Origin: Penumbrarchaeum sp964445525 | Lineage (GTDB): Archaea; Thermoplasmatota; Penumbrarchaeia; Penumbrarchaeales; Penumbrarchaeaceae | Length of the DNA stretch: 64,000 nucleotides | Assembly: GCA_964445525.1 (NCBI GenBank) | Contig: CAYULA010000007.1 | Location: forward strand, 1 to 64,000 | Reading direction: 5' to 3' | Made by a program: the position numbers and the translations under genes | Shown: positions 55,336 through 63,977 of the stretch, piece after piece | Position numbering within the stretch: the stretch's first letter is position 1 | How the letters are laid out: each line of letters starts with the position of its first letter | The notes under the pieces: generated by a model | What the model was told of the DNA's origin: nothing | Databases searched by the model: none | What the model saw: the letters and a program-made list of their open reading frames with translations, nothing else

Positions 55336-56677
55336 TAACAGGAAGAAGGAGAACTCCCATGGCATGTGACCTCCTTATACCGATTATCGGTGCTATCATT
55401 CCAACCGATGTGGCGACTATCAAGCATATCATGCCCAGGAAACCCGTAAAAGCGAATACCATCACCACTATGAAAATGATAATCCCCTTTACGAGCAAAT
55501 GGTAGGGTACCTTCGGAAGGAGGTTGGCAAGCCTTCTCCCCAGGAAAATAGTCAGGAAGAATCCGAGTGTCGAAGCGATCAATGCGGCTATCATTAGAAG
55601 TGTGAGGTCCACGGGCGGTGATATTGCGGTCCATTCGCTTGCATCTATCAACTCGTTAACTACTATGGCGGCACCGGACCTCGGTCTGAGTATCAGAAAC
55701 AAAGCGGAAAGAACGAAGAATGAATTGGCTGTATTTATTGCGGATAGAGTAAGTATGACCGATGATGGGGAGGGGTCCTTCCTGAAGAGCATGGCGATAA
55801 TGGTGGCGACCCCTCCGCTCATGCCCGGTAGAAAACCGACAACCGAACCGGCTATGCCACCGGTTGTGACCGATCCCGCTGCTTCAGCCACATCGACCTG
55901 GTCCTGGTCTGTCTTCTGCTCGGGGACCTCTGCCCCGCCCCTGAGGCTCTCTATGAGCGTGGAGGTTCCGAACAGACCGGACAGAAGCGGAAACAAGACC
56001 GTCGCCGGCAGACCGAAAGGTGATGTTACCTTCAGATCGAGTGCCGCAAGACCCAGAATCCCCGACAACAGAAACAGGAAAAGGGCCAGTATTATTCCGA
56101 GAGTCCTCGAGAATCTGCCTTTTTCCCGTTGAATTTCTCCATCTGCCCTTTTCTTGAACACATATGGGATCTCGGAGGTTTCGGTCACCAGCATGAGAAT
56201 TACAACGCCAATGAGGACCCACACCATGTATTCCTTGAGAATGGAATAACCGTTTATGGGTTCGTTTACCATCAATCGGTAGGGTATCAGAAGCAGGCAG
56301 CCTACTATGACCGCTCCAAAACTGCCGATTGCTGATAGGAAAACCGCCCTGAAACCGTTTCCCTCCATCAGCATACCATGGGCGGGCAGTACTGAAAGGG
56401 CGGTTTCAGGCTCCGGGGCCCCCAGAAATGTTGAGGGAATGAAATCAAGGAAAGTATGAGCCATAGAGGTGGCAACTATTGCGGAGGAAACCATCAGAAG
56501 AACCGTGTATTCCCCGAGTCCGGCAAATGACATCAGTCCTGCTGCCATGAGCGGGGAAATGGAAAGAAGGATGATTGCAACGTTGTTGACATGTAGACCC
56601 GGTATCAATCCGGTTAGAACCCCAAGACCGGTTCCCAGAACTGCTGCGATCATTATCAGAAGGATGGTATCTATCAA
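55319..56677 (-). CDS. TctA/DUF112-family transport protein
   Basis: A 452-residue membrane protein with about eleven helices. The start GLGVLTGLIPGLHVNNVA and a second similar block (VVGFLPGMSGGVATI, about 285-300) match the repeated GxxxGxxPGxGG motif of TctA/DUF112 permeases. Bacterial TctA works with a periplasmic binding protein and a small TctB; neither is nearby, as is usual for archaeal members. The substrate is unknown, carboxylates being a guess. TTG start with GGAGG upstream; it overlaps the end of the OB-fold gene by 4 bp, so the two are probably translated together. Confidence 0.85.
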   Translation of the reverse strand: MIDTILLIMIAAVLGTGLGVLTGLIPGLHVNNVAIILLSISPLMAAGLMSFAGLGEYTVLLMVSSAIVATSMAHTFLDFIPSTFLGAPEPETALSVLPAHGMLMEGNGFRAVFLSAIGSFGAVIVGCLLLIPYRLMVNEPINGYSILKEYMVWVLIGVVILMLVTETSEIPYVFKKRADGEIQREKGRFSRTLGIILALFLFLLSGILGLAALDLKVTSPFGLPATVLFPLLSGLFGTSTLIESLRGGAEVPEQKTDQDQVDVAEAAGSVTTGGIAGSVVGFLPGMSGGVATIIAMLFRKDPSPSSVILTLSAINTANSFFVLSALFLILRPRSGAAIVVNELIDASEWTAISPPVDLTLLMIAALIASTLGFFLTIFLGRRLANLLPKVPYHLLVKGIIIFIVVMVFAFTGFLGMICLIVATSVGMIAPIIGIRRSHAMGVLLLPVIMMIW

Positions 56678-57867
56678 CCCTCCACCTCCAGGACCTCGAG
56701 GAAGTGGGCATTTTTCAACGGATCATATCTGATACGACCCCTGATCTCAAGATCCCTTCCGAGAGGCAGTGTTTCATTCCCTCTCAATTCGATTCTCGAG
56801 TCTCCGTCAAGCAGGTATATGGTCCCGTTGAGCGAAACAGGTTCCCCACCCATTACCACCTCCGTGTTCTCGTATGATGAGACTCCGTATTCCAGATTGC
56901 CAAGTCTGATGTGCCAAGGGCCATGCGGTATCAGTACCAGGGCACCTTCGGACCTCAACTCGTATCTGAGAGATTGAGGATCCCAGTTAACCGTGGAGTT
57001 GTATAAATTTATCAGATCCCCTTTATGAAGTAGTGGATTCGGTTCTGGTATCACTGCTTTTACCGAGATTGACGAACCCTCGGCCTCATCGCTGATATAG
57101 ACGGATACCGATAGGGGTTCATATTTGATGTATGCGTTTATATCCATTTTACCCGCCGGAACATCACCGGGAGAATCCTGCATCCTTTCCAACAGGGCCG
57201 TAAGTGAGGTCGTCTCCGATTCCGGTCTGTAGATGAGTTTCACCGATCGGTCCCCATAGCACATTATCGAGTTGTTATCCATGATGCAACCCTTGAAGAA
57301 TGCGAGGTCCCCTGTTTTCAGTTCTTCATCCATTCTTTGAGCGGTGACATCGACATAAAAAGGGCCTTCTTCCGTCTCCACCAGGACGACGTGGTCATTC
57401 TGATTCCACCCCCCTGAAGTTGATTTTACTACATTTCCTTCGAAGAATGTAATGCCACCCTGATCCATATCCTTCTTAAACGGGATTTCATTCTCCTTTT
57501 CTCTTTTTTCTATGGATGTGTCCGATTGAACCGTTATCGAGTAGCTTCCGCCGGTTCCCAAGACCTCGCCCGTTAGGATTATCTGCGTCCCGGGATCGTA
57601 TTCCTTGGAGGACCTCTCTATGTAAACCTCGGCGGTGTCATTGCCATCCATTATCAACAATCTGGAGGCCCCCGAGGGAGGGAAATCCTGTCCGACAACC
57701 ATTCCCCTGCTCCTGATCCTCTTGCCTTCATGATCTTTCAGGTCCTGGATCCTTATGTCCTCTACCTCGGAAAATTGCGCCATTACGAACAAACCCGTAA
57801 CTCCCAATATCGAAAGCGAGACAACGATCAATTTCACGGTTCTCTCCGAAAGCTGTATGGAGGCCAT
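56674..57867 (-). CDS. Membrane-anchored tandem OB-fold protein
   Basis: About 397 residues. One N-terminal hydrophobic helix (about 10-30) and then an extracellular region built from several OB-like barrels (each with a pattern of GMVVGQD, YVDVTAQ and KGDLxxLY strands). The resemblance is to the nucleic-acid- or ligand-binding OB fold, but the predicted location is outside the cell. The ATG at 57867 is chosen because GGAGG precedes it and a TATA-like TTTTTAAAAA lies at about 57899-57908; an ORF extension to 57939 would start upstream of that promoter. Four-base overlap with the TctA gene downstream. Confidence 0.6.
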   Translation of the reverse strand: MASIQLSERTVKLIVVSLSILGVTGLFVMAQFSEVEDIRIQDLKDHEGKRIRSRGMVVGQDFPPSGASRLLIMDGNDTAEVYIERSSKEYDPGTQIILTGEVLGTGGSYSITVQSDTSIEKREKENEIPFKKDMDQGGITFFEGNVVKSTSGGWNQNDHVVLVETEEGPFYVDVTAQRMDEELKTGDLAFFKGCIMDNNSIMCYGDRSVKLIYRPESETTSLTALLERMQDSPGDVPAGKMDINAYIKYEPLSVSVYISDEAEGSSISVKAVIPEPNPLLHKGDLINLYNSTVNWDPQSLRYELRSEGALVLIPHGPWHIRLGNLEYGVSSYENTEVVMGGEPVSLNGTIYLLDGDSRIELRGNETLPLGRDLEIRGRIRYDPLKNAHFLEVLEVEG

Positions 57868-58025
57868 TGCACTCAACCTCCGATATCCAACACAGACCGT
57901 TTTTAAAAAGCTTTTGAGCTTGTTCCATGAAACCGACAATTACTTATGCAATTGGGTGAACATTAAATATGGTACAACACAATACGCTCATGGTAGGAGT
58001 GGCAAATCTCCAGGTCTGATATTAT

Positions 58026-58481
58026 ATGCCTATTAAAGATGATGTACCCCGCCAGGGAAGTCAAACTTCTTTTCCGGGTGGGCGGGATGATGTCATATCA
58101 AGGCTTGTCCTGGCAAGGGCTATACGGTCCTCATTCAGCAGAAAGAACGAGGAAGGAGAGCTTGAATGCGATGTGGCTGAAGAGATGGCCGAACACGTTC
58201 TCAATTTCTTCGGTTTCGGTGAGAGAATAATCGATAACATGCTCAAAACAGACGACAGGGATATCTTCTACATGCTGGAGGACCTGGGGATATTGAAGAC
58301 CGAAAGGGAGGAGACCACACTCTACGACGGAAGAGAGTGGAGGATCAACTACTGGACATTGAAGAAGAAGTACATCGCCGATCTGACCTCGGGCAACCTG
58401 TCCTGTGAGGATGGAAATATGTCCATCAACGAGGAGGAGGTTTATGATGACCTTCCCGATGATATCTGGTCAAGATCTTAG
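58026..58481 (+). CDS. Small archaeal protein, resembles DUF6015
   Basis: A 151-residue soluble acidic protein. The central part (about 45-120) includes FGFGERIIDNMLKTDDRDIFYMLEDLGILKTEREETTLYDGREWRINYW, which matches the conserved core of DUF6015 proteins found in Euryarchaeota. The segment from about 60 looks like a winged helix. No function is known. The start lacks a clear Shine-Dalgarno sequence. Confidence 0.6.
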   Translation: MPIKDDVPRQGSQTSFPGGRDDVISRLVLARAIRSSFSRKNEEGELECDVAEEMAEHVLNFFGFGERIIDNMLKTDDRDIFYMLEDLGILKTEREETTLYDGREWRINYWTLKKKYIADLTSGNLSCEDGNMSINEEEVYDDLPDDIWSRS

Positions 58482-58565
58482 TCTGTAGAAACAGGTGATG
58501 TAAATATTATGCACAAACGTTATTAATGCCCAATATTAAAGTTGTAATCCCGAGGAGATATCGTT

Positions 58566-59216
58566 ATGTCGCTTATGGATGATGAAACCAAGGATAAAGT
58601 GAGGGAATCTCTGCTGGAAATGGACTCGCCTGTCCACCTTCTGGTTTTCACGGAGAAAACAGATTGCTCGATGTGTGCTGATACGAAAATGATAGCCGAT
58701 GAACTATCCTCTCTGGGAGATAAATTGACCTTCGAGGAACTGGATATCAAGGAAAATCAGGACATCGCAAGCCAATTCGGCGTGGACAAGGTCCCCGCTA
58801 TTATTCCTCTAAAAGGATCCGGAAAGGATGGAAAATACATGGGAGTGAGGTTCTTCGGCATTCCGGCAGGTTACGAATTCACCTCTTTGCTGGATTCCGT
58901 TCTCACAATATCCAGGGGTGTCGTGGGAATCTCGGATGAGGGGCAGGATTATCTCAAGAATCTTGACAAGGATATTCACCTCCAGGTATTCGTTACACCA
59001 ACTTGTCCCTACTGTCCCAGGGCTGTTGTTCTGGCCCATCATATGGCCCTTCTCAGTGACAGGATCACGGCGGACATGGTCGAGGCCCAGGAATTCCCCC
59101 AGCTCTCTCAAAAATACAAGGTAATGGGAGTGCCCAGGACCGTCATTAACGAGGATCACCACCAGGAAGGTGCAGCTCCGGAAAGGATGATACTTGATCT
59201 GATAAAGAAGATATGA
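58566..59216 (+). CDS. Protein disulfide oxidoreductase (tandem glutaredoxin-like)
   Basis: A 216-residue protein of two thioredoxin-fold units, the length of archaeal PDO. The N-terminal unit has Cys34-Ser-Met-Cys37, the C-terminal unit has Cys147-Pro-Tyr-Cys150. Each unit contains the cis-Pro (DKVPAII and MGVPRTV). Such enzymes form and shuffle disulfide bonds in cytosolic proteins and can reduce peroxiredoxin or ribonucleotide reductase. The N-terminal site CSMC is less canonical. GAGGAG stands eight bases upstream of the ATG. Confidence 0.92.
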   Translation: MSLMDDETKDKVRESLLEMDSPVHLLVFTEKTDCSMCADTKMIADELSSLGDKLTFEELDIKENQDIASQFGVDKVPAIIPLKGSGKDGKYMGVRFFGIPAGYEFTSLLDSVLTISRGVVGISDEGQDYLKNLDKDIHLQVFVTPTCPYCPRAVVLAHHMALLSDRITADMVEAQEFPQLSQKYKVMGVPRTVINEDHHQEGAAPERMILDLIKKI

Positions 59217-59342
59217 ACAGGGTTGGAATAACATTTGAACGGATCCAATCAGCTCCATGATATGATTTCAAGACGGAAAAAGCTATAAAAGATTGATTTT
59301 GTTGATAATTTGGAATTTATTCTTTGAATGAGATGATTAGGG

Positions 59343-61205
59343 ATGCGAAGAAAGGGTGCAAGTTCCCGGAGAAGCTATGTTTCCAAGGAAGATCCACCAT
59401 CTTCCGTTTCCGAAACATCACCTCTGGTTCCCGTTGATTTCATTTCCTTTGCGGAGAGGATCAAAAGCGGTGTAGCTGTCATCAAGGATTCAAGGGTTGT
59501 ATACACAAATCCATATATCGAACAGCTCACGGGGTATTCAGGAAGAGAAATCGCAAGCAGGGATTTCTGGGAATTGACAGAACCAGAGTTCAGACCCGTT
59601 GCGAAGAAAAGAGCTACAAAAGCACTCGATTCCAAGGACCTGGAGCATATGGATTACCCGATAATTACCAAGGATGGGTCCCGGATCTGGTTGAATGTTG
59701 AAACCAATGATATTGAATGGAATGGTAAGAAATTCTTGATAGTGACATGCTTCGATGTTACCGAAAGGAAGAGTGCGGAATTCGAGCTCCAGGAAAACAG
59801 AGAGAGAATGGGATTGATCCTTGAATCGGCAAACATAGCCGTTTGGGAATGGGACCTCAAGAACATGGAGGTCTTCTTCAGCGACAGGTGGCCCCTACTT
59901 CTGGGATACGAGTTCGGGGAGATTGATTTCGATTCGAATACCTGGAAGGAGCACGTTCATCCCGATGACATGGACTCCTTCGTGAAGGCCCAGAACGATT
60001 ATTACGAGGGAAGAACTGATCTGTTCAATGCCGAATACAGGATGAGATCAAAGGACGGATCCTGGAAATGGTTCATGGATTCCGGGCAGATTTTGAAGAG
60101 AGACGAGAGGGGAGAGCCACTCATTGCCTCCGGCATCCATATGGATGTTACCAGGAAGAATGAGGCAATACAGAGATTGAAGGGCAGCGAGGAAAAGTAT
60201 CTGGCTGTACTTGAATACAGCCCCAACAACATCTATCTGGTTGAGACAGATACCATGAGGATAATCGAGAGCAATACCACCCTGCAGAATCTGCTTGGAT
60301 ATTCCGCTGATGAACTCCTGGGTATGAAACCCTATGATTTCATAGCCCATGATCATGAGGATATCAACAAAGAGATAGGCAAATTGCCAAACGGACAGTA
60401 CGGTTTCGTGGGACCCAGAAAATACAGGACCAAGGATGGCAGGGTTATCGATGTTGAGGTCTCGGCCAACATAATAAATTACAACGGAAGAGAGGTAATC
60501 AGCGTAGTATCATGGGATGTAAGCGACCTGAAGAGGGTTCAGGAAGAGCTCATCGAGTTGAATCAGATACTTCGATTGATAGCCAGGATCACCCGTCATG
60601 ATATCCGGAACAGATTGACAATAGCCTACGGTATCCTGGATCTCATGAGAACTGGAAATACACTTGATCCTGTTTTGATCGAGGAGGCTCATAAAGCCGT
60701 TCGAAAATCAATTGACATCACAAAGAGGATGAACCAGCTCGAGAACCTGATGATATCCGGAAAGGAGAAGAAGGAAATCGACCTCAGGGACCAGATAGAG
60801 GATATTATAGTGGATTATCCGGTAAAATACAGGATCGAAGGCAATGCCAGGATCGAGGTGGATACGGCCTTCGATTCGGTGGTAGAGAACATAATCGGAA
60901 ATTCGATATTCCATGGTGGAGCGGACAGGATAAATGTCAAGATAATCGAGAACGAGGGATTCGTGCTGGTCTCGATAGCGGATAACGGGATCGGTGTGCA
61001 CGAAAAACTGAGGGACAAGATATTCGAGGAGAGCTTCTCCTACGGGGAGAATCGTGGAACGGGTCTGGGATTGTACATAGTCAAGAAAGTGATCGAGAGA
61101 TACGGCGGGGAGGTTTGGCTGGAGGATACAGTTCCCAAAGGAGCCACTTTTGTGATCAAGATACCAAAGTTGGAAAGAAAACTTCAAGATGAGATCGTTG
61201 CTTGA
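59343..61205 (+). CDS. Soluble multi-PAS sensor histidine kinase
   Basis: A 620-residue protein with no membrane helix. Three PAS domains (about 31-145, 150-275 and 285-400) have LTGYSGREI, LLGYEFGEI and LLGYSADEL; the second is followed by a PAC-type WKWFMDSG strand. Next comes a HisKA-like H-box with His419 in TRHDIRNRL, then a HATPase domain with N-box GNSIFHGG, G1 DNGIGV and G2 GTGLGLYIVKKV. It senses an intracellular signal such as redox or a small molecule and should pass phosphate to a response regulator, which is not encoded nearby. The short HDIRN-type H-box is common in archaeal kinases. Confidence 0.88.
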   Translation: MRRKGASSRRSYVSKEDPPSSVSETSPLVPVDFISFAERIKSGVAVIKDSRVVYTNPYIEQLTGYSGREIASRDFWELTEPEFRPVAKKRATKALDSKDLEHMDYPIITKDGSRIWLNVETNDIEWNGKKFLIVTCFDVTERKSAEFELQENRERMGLILESANIAVWEWDLKNMEVFFSDRWPLLLGYEFGEIDFDSNTWKEHVHPDDMDSFVKAQNDYYEGRTDLFNAEYRMRSKDGSWKWFMDSGQILKRDERGEPLIASGIHMDVTRKNEAIQRLKGSEEKYLAVLEYSPNNIYLVETDTMRIIESNTTLQNLLGYSADELLGMKPYDFIAHDHEDINKEIGKLPNGQYGFVGPRKYRTKDGRVIDVEVSANIINYNGREVISVVSWDVSDLKRVQEELIELNQILRLIARITRHDIRNRLTIAYGILDLMRTGNTLDPVLIEEAHKAVRKSIDITKRMNQLENLMISGKEKKEIDLRDQIEDIIVDYPVKYRIEGNARIEVDTAFDSVVENIIGNSIFHGGADRINVKIIENEGFVLVSIADNGIGVHEKLRDKIFEESFSYGENRGTGLGLYIVKKVIERYGGEVWLEDTVPKGATFVIKIPKLERKLQDEIVA

Positions 61206-61286
61206 GTTTAATAAATCAAACTCTATCTTTATTTAAATGGACCTGAATCTGGCCAGATCAGATATTTATACATTGAATATAGACAA

Positions 61287-61295
61287 TTTAAAATA
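61287..61295 (+). promoter_or_regulatory. TATA box of tRNA-Asn
   Basis: TTTAAAATA, centred about 36 bp before the tRNA 5' end. A small CGGTT/AACCG hairpin occupies the 5' leader just before the mature end. Confidence 0.6.
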
Positions 61296-61326
61296 AGAAG
61301 TCATTATTCAACGGTTCCTAACCGGT

Positions 61327-61400
61327 GCCGCAGTAGCTTAGCAGGTTAGAGCGTACGGCTGTTAACCGTAAGGTCGTCGGTTCGAATCCGCCCTGCGGCG
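61327..61400 (+). tRNA. tRNA-Asn (anticodon GTT)
   Basis: Acceptor GCCGCAG pairs perfectly with CTGCGGC (61393-61399), discriminator G, anticodon stem TACGG/CCGTA with loop CTGTTAA. The T stem GTCGG/CCGCC has one T-C mismatch (positions 50-64) around TTCGAAT. CCA is not encoded; T-rich sequence follows directly. The last 20 bases before the discriminator have an inverted copy at 61435-61454 and a direct copy at 61529-61545 and beyond. Confidence 0.93.
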
Positions 61401-61434
61401 CTTTTTTCATCAATATCAATTAAATGATGATTAA

Positions 61435-61545
61435 GCCGCAGGGTGGATTCGAACGTAGTTGCCCTATACCAACATCAAGCACAAAACAGGTTGGTGTAGG
61501 ACTGAGCAAAATTCCCAATTTTGCGGAACGAATCCGCCCTGCGGC
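61435..61545 (+). repeat. Structured tail element behind tRNA-Asn
   Basis: A 111-bp element that begins 34 nt after the tRNA. Outer arms 61435-61451 and 61529-61545 form a 17-bp stem (one G-T pair); the right arm is identical to the tRNA 3' end and the left arm is its inverse. Inside are two hairpins: 61463-61473 with 61490-61500 (11 pairs, one G-T) and a perfect 8-bp GCAAAATT/AATTTTGC at 61506-61524. T-runs follow the element. There is no coding potential. Confidence 0.8.
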
Positions 61546-61588
61546 GCTTTTTCAATAATTTTTTCTCAAACATACTATGATGAAATAA

Positions 61589-63289
61589 TCAGGCTTCAGC
61601 ATGGGTCATTTCCGAAACCTCGACAACACCCCTCTTGGGAAGCAGGACCCTTTCGAGGTCCCCTGTGATGAAGAATACCCTCTTTCCGTCCTTCCTGTCA
61701 GATTTTATGAAACCTTTTCTCTCCAGCTGCTTGAGGTGCCTGGAAACGGTCCTCCTCGATCTATCCGATGAGAGATTGGCAAATATTGCGTTTGATGATA
61801 TCCCGGGATTTGCAGATACCAGATCAATTATATCCCTGTCTATGGGTGATATCACGGCTTCAACTCCCTTAATCTTGATCCCGTCGGCATAGAAGAGTTT
61901 GTATTTGCCATGATTTCTGTGCACTATCAGTTCTTCTCTTTCAAGCTTGTGAAGATGATATGTTAATGTGCCGTTGTTCACCTCGAAGTGTTCCTTGAGT
62001 GCAGTGAATGTTGAGCCCGGATGCTCCTTGATGTGTTCGAACAATCTGCCGCGGAAGAAGTGGTCCAGGACCTTCTCTCCGTGTATTGTGGAATAGAGGG
62101 GAATGAAAGCAAGAAGCAGCCACCTGTATCGGAATATCTCCGATGCGGAATAGAGGTAGGCGAAGGATCCTATCACTGCGGCTCCCGCCGCAGCCGTACC
62201 TCCTCCAGCGTAAACAAGAGTGGCGGTGGAGATGGTTTCGGGACGATTTGCCTCGCCCTCAACAGGTATCATCATTTGATTTGATGTGATCCTCTCATCT
62301 TCGACAAAACCGAATGCTCTCACTCTCAGAGGTCTTGTCCCGGAGTATCCTTCTCCTTCAAGGGGAACCAACTCCCTGTCGAGGGATCCCATGTCGAAAT
62401 TTCTCTTTGCTTTAACATCAACTCCCTCGTCTTCCCCTACCACATCTATTCCGATGTTGTTCACATTTCCTCCTAAACAGAGAATTCCAACCGAATCCTT
62501 TTCTGAGATTCCCGGCAAAAGAATCAGGAAAGGACCTCTGTCAAATAATATATGAACGAGGCCCCCGTCAAAAATGAACGTCAGATCGATGATTCTTTCG
62601 GAGGTGGAACCCGAAGAGGAGGTGATCCGGGTGACTATGTCAGTTGTTTCGCCTGAGATATCGTAATTCACCGTCAGGTTTCCGGTCTCGCCAGGGTCCA
62701 ATAATACGTCATTGGGAAATGTCAGGTCAACGGATCCCTGATAATCCAGACCGATAGGTGACGGGATATTTCCCTCGTTCCTGACGGTCAGATCGAAGGA
62801 TCCAGATAGAGGTCTGTCAATAAGATAATCCACCTCGGAAAAGACCTCAGCCGCAAAATAGGGCAGGACCCGAATCCTGCAGGTATCCTCTCCCGATGCC
62901 TGGCCTTCCTCAGGCGAGACCGTGACGGAAAGCTCGACCTCCTTGTAAGCGGTCTCTGAGGCAGGTGCTGTAACATAGACCCTGAATTCCCAATCCTCGA
63001 AGGGTTCCAGATAGATACTTTCGGGATGATCCACTGTCCAGAAAGGAGCCCCGGACAGCTTGGATTGAATATTGAAAATCGTATTCTGGCTAAAAGGCGA
63101 CCTGACGGAGACATTGATCTCCGCCTCCCCTTTTTCATCATCCGTGACGGTCATCAATACAAGGTCTTCCTCGATTTCTATCATCTGCGGAAGCGCGGAA
63201 GCTGGAACGGGTCCGATTGAGACCAGTGAAAGCACAAATGCCATTACCAGGACCGTTATTACGGCCAGGCTCACAGCTTTTGCTTTCAT
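61589..63289 (-). CDS. Membrane-anchored one-component regulator with tandem winged-helix domains
   Basis: A 566-residue protein. An N-terminal signal or anchor helix (about 7-30) precedes an extracellular region of Ig/CARDB-like folds (about 40-340), two membrane-spanning stretches (about 347-370 and 380-395), then a cytoplasmic part with two winged-helix domains: ArsR-like (about 405-465, GSTFTALKEHFEVNNGTLTYHLHKLE) and a second (about 480-540, GISSNAIFANL to RRTVSRHLKQLERKGFI). It resembles a receptor that reads an outside signal and binds DNA directly, with no kinase step. The start is leaderless (TATA 26 bp upstream). Confidence 0.8.
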   Translation of the reverse strand: MKAKAVSLAVITVLVMAFVLSLVSIGPVPASALPQMIEIEEDLVLMTVTDDEKGEAEINVSVRSPFSQNTIFNIQSKLSGAPFWTVDHPESIYLEPFEDWEFRVYVTAPASETAYKEVELSVTVSPEEGQASGEDTCRIRVLPYFAAEVFSEVDYLIDRPLSGSFDLTVRNEGNIPSPIGLDYQGSVDLTFPNDVLLDPGETGNLTVNYDISGETTDIVTRITSSSGSTSERIIDLTFIFDGGLVHILFDRGPFLILLPGISEKDSVGILCLGGNVNNIGIDVVGEDEGVDVKAKRNFDMGSLDRELVPLEGEGYSGTRPLRVRAFGFVEDERITSNQMMIPVEGEANRPETISTATLVYAGGGTAAAGAAVIGSFAYLYSASEIFRYRWLLLAFIPLYSTIHGEKVLDHFFRGRLFEHIKEHPGSTFTALKEHFEVNNGTLTYHLHKLEREELIVHRNHGKYKLFYADGIKIKGVEAVISPIDRDIIDLVSANPGISSNAIFANLSSDRSRRTVSRHLKQLERKGFIKSDRKDGKRVFFITGDLERVLLPKRGVVEVSEMTHAEA

Positions 63290-63311
63290 GAGGTACCAAT
63301 TGTCTCGAATA

Positions 63312-63319
63312 ATATTTAA
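63312..63319 (-). promoter_or_regulatory. TATA box of the membrane-anchored regulator, leaderless
   Basis: TTAAATAT on the minus strand is centred about 26 bp before the ATG at 63289, so the transcript should begin at the start codon. No Shine-Dalgarno sequence is present. Confidence 0.6.
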
Positions 63320-63351
63320 GTGGTGTTGAACTGAGTTGTCCTGAGATACCG

Positions 63352-63714
63352 TCAGGGTCTGACCGAATCGATCAATTCTTCAGCACCCTCTTTCACCTCA
63401 ACCTCGATATCTCCCAGGGTGGAGTCGCCTTCCGTGAAATTGACAACTCCCATGAATGCGGCCTGTTTGTTGAGGAAAAATCTTGAATATCCGCCACTCC
63501 GGGACCTCTCCATTATCATCACGGCCGTGTCCCTGATCCGATGCTCCCTCATGATCTCGATGAAGTAATCCGCATCATTTGTGATGAAATGGAATCCATC
63601 AACCTCTTTTTTGATATCGGATTCAGGAAAGATATTGGTGATTGAGGACTTTACCTTTTCAGGATCCTCTGTCGGGTGAAGAGCCACCTTCCCTTCGATG
63701 AGAACCATGATCAC
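63352..63714 (-). CDS. UPF0201 family protein
   Basis: A 120-residue archaeal protein. Diagnostic segments are HPTEDPEKVKSSITNIFPES near the start, REHRIRDTAVMIM in the middle and LNKQAAFMGVVNF followed by LGDIEVEV near the end. The fold is related to RNA-binding ribosomal-protein-like domains; function unproven. GTG at 63714 (or ATG at 63708) overlaps the stop of the EF-1-beta gene by 4 bp, so translation is coupled. Confidence 0.85.
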   Translation of the reverse strand: MIMVLIEGKVALHPTEDPEKVKSSITNIFPESDIKKEVDGFHFITNDADYFIEIMREHRIRDTAVMIMERSRSGGYSRFFLNKQAAFMGVVNFTEGDSTLGDIEVEVKEGAEELIDSVRP

Positions 63715-63977
63715 AGAAGCCCCATCTCGAGGACCTCGACGGAGCTTACGCCGTCGGTTTCCCTCATCTTCTTTTCAAGCTCCTCGCCGCCGCCCTTCTT
63801 GTCATCCAGAACAACAGCCCATTCGAGCATGTTCATTCCGAAAAAGGCCGGTTTGATCTCGGATGAGGATATCCTGCCGTGATCCGGTACATATCCCTCG
63901 TACTTCCTTGCTATGGCCTCGAGGTCCACGTCGGGTCCCTCCGGCATCACCTTGTATCTGATGAGAACGTCTCCCAT
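63711..63977 (-). CDS. Elongation factor 1-beta (aEF-1-beta)
   Basis: An 88-residue protein, the size of archaeal EF-1-beta. It has the MGDVLIRYKVMPEGPDVDLEAI start, the GMNMLEWAVVLDDKKGG strand pair and the closing GVSSVEVLEMGLL. It is the guanine nucleotide exchange factor for EF-1-alpha in translation. The ATG at 63977 is chosen for GAGGTG eight bases upstream; a GTG at 63986 is in frame. In other archaea a small zinc-ribbon gene precedes it; that would lie beyond the window edge. Confidence 0.92.
   Translation of the reverse strand: MGDVLIRYKVMPEGPDVDLEAIARKYEGYVPDHGRISSSEIKPAFFGMNMLEWAVVLDDKKGGGEELEKKMRETDGVSSVEVLEMGLL

Noticed and set aside
57868..57939. N-terminal extension of the OB-fold protein
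   Set aside because: The extension would start upstream of the TATA-like sequence, while GGAGG and a normal membrane helix support the ATG at 57867.
61327..61545. Boundaries of a full integrative element at tRNA-Asn
   Set aside because: Direct repeats of the tRNA tail flank only about 145 bp, with no integrase or other gene inside; a remnant or structured RNA fits better.
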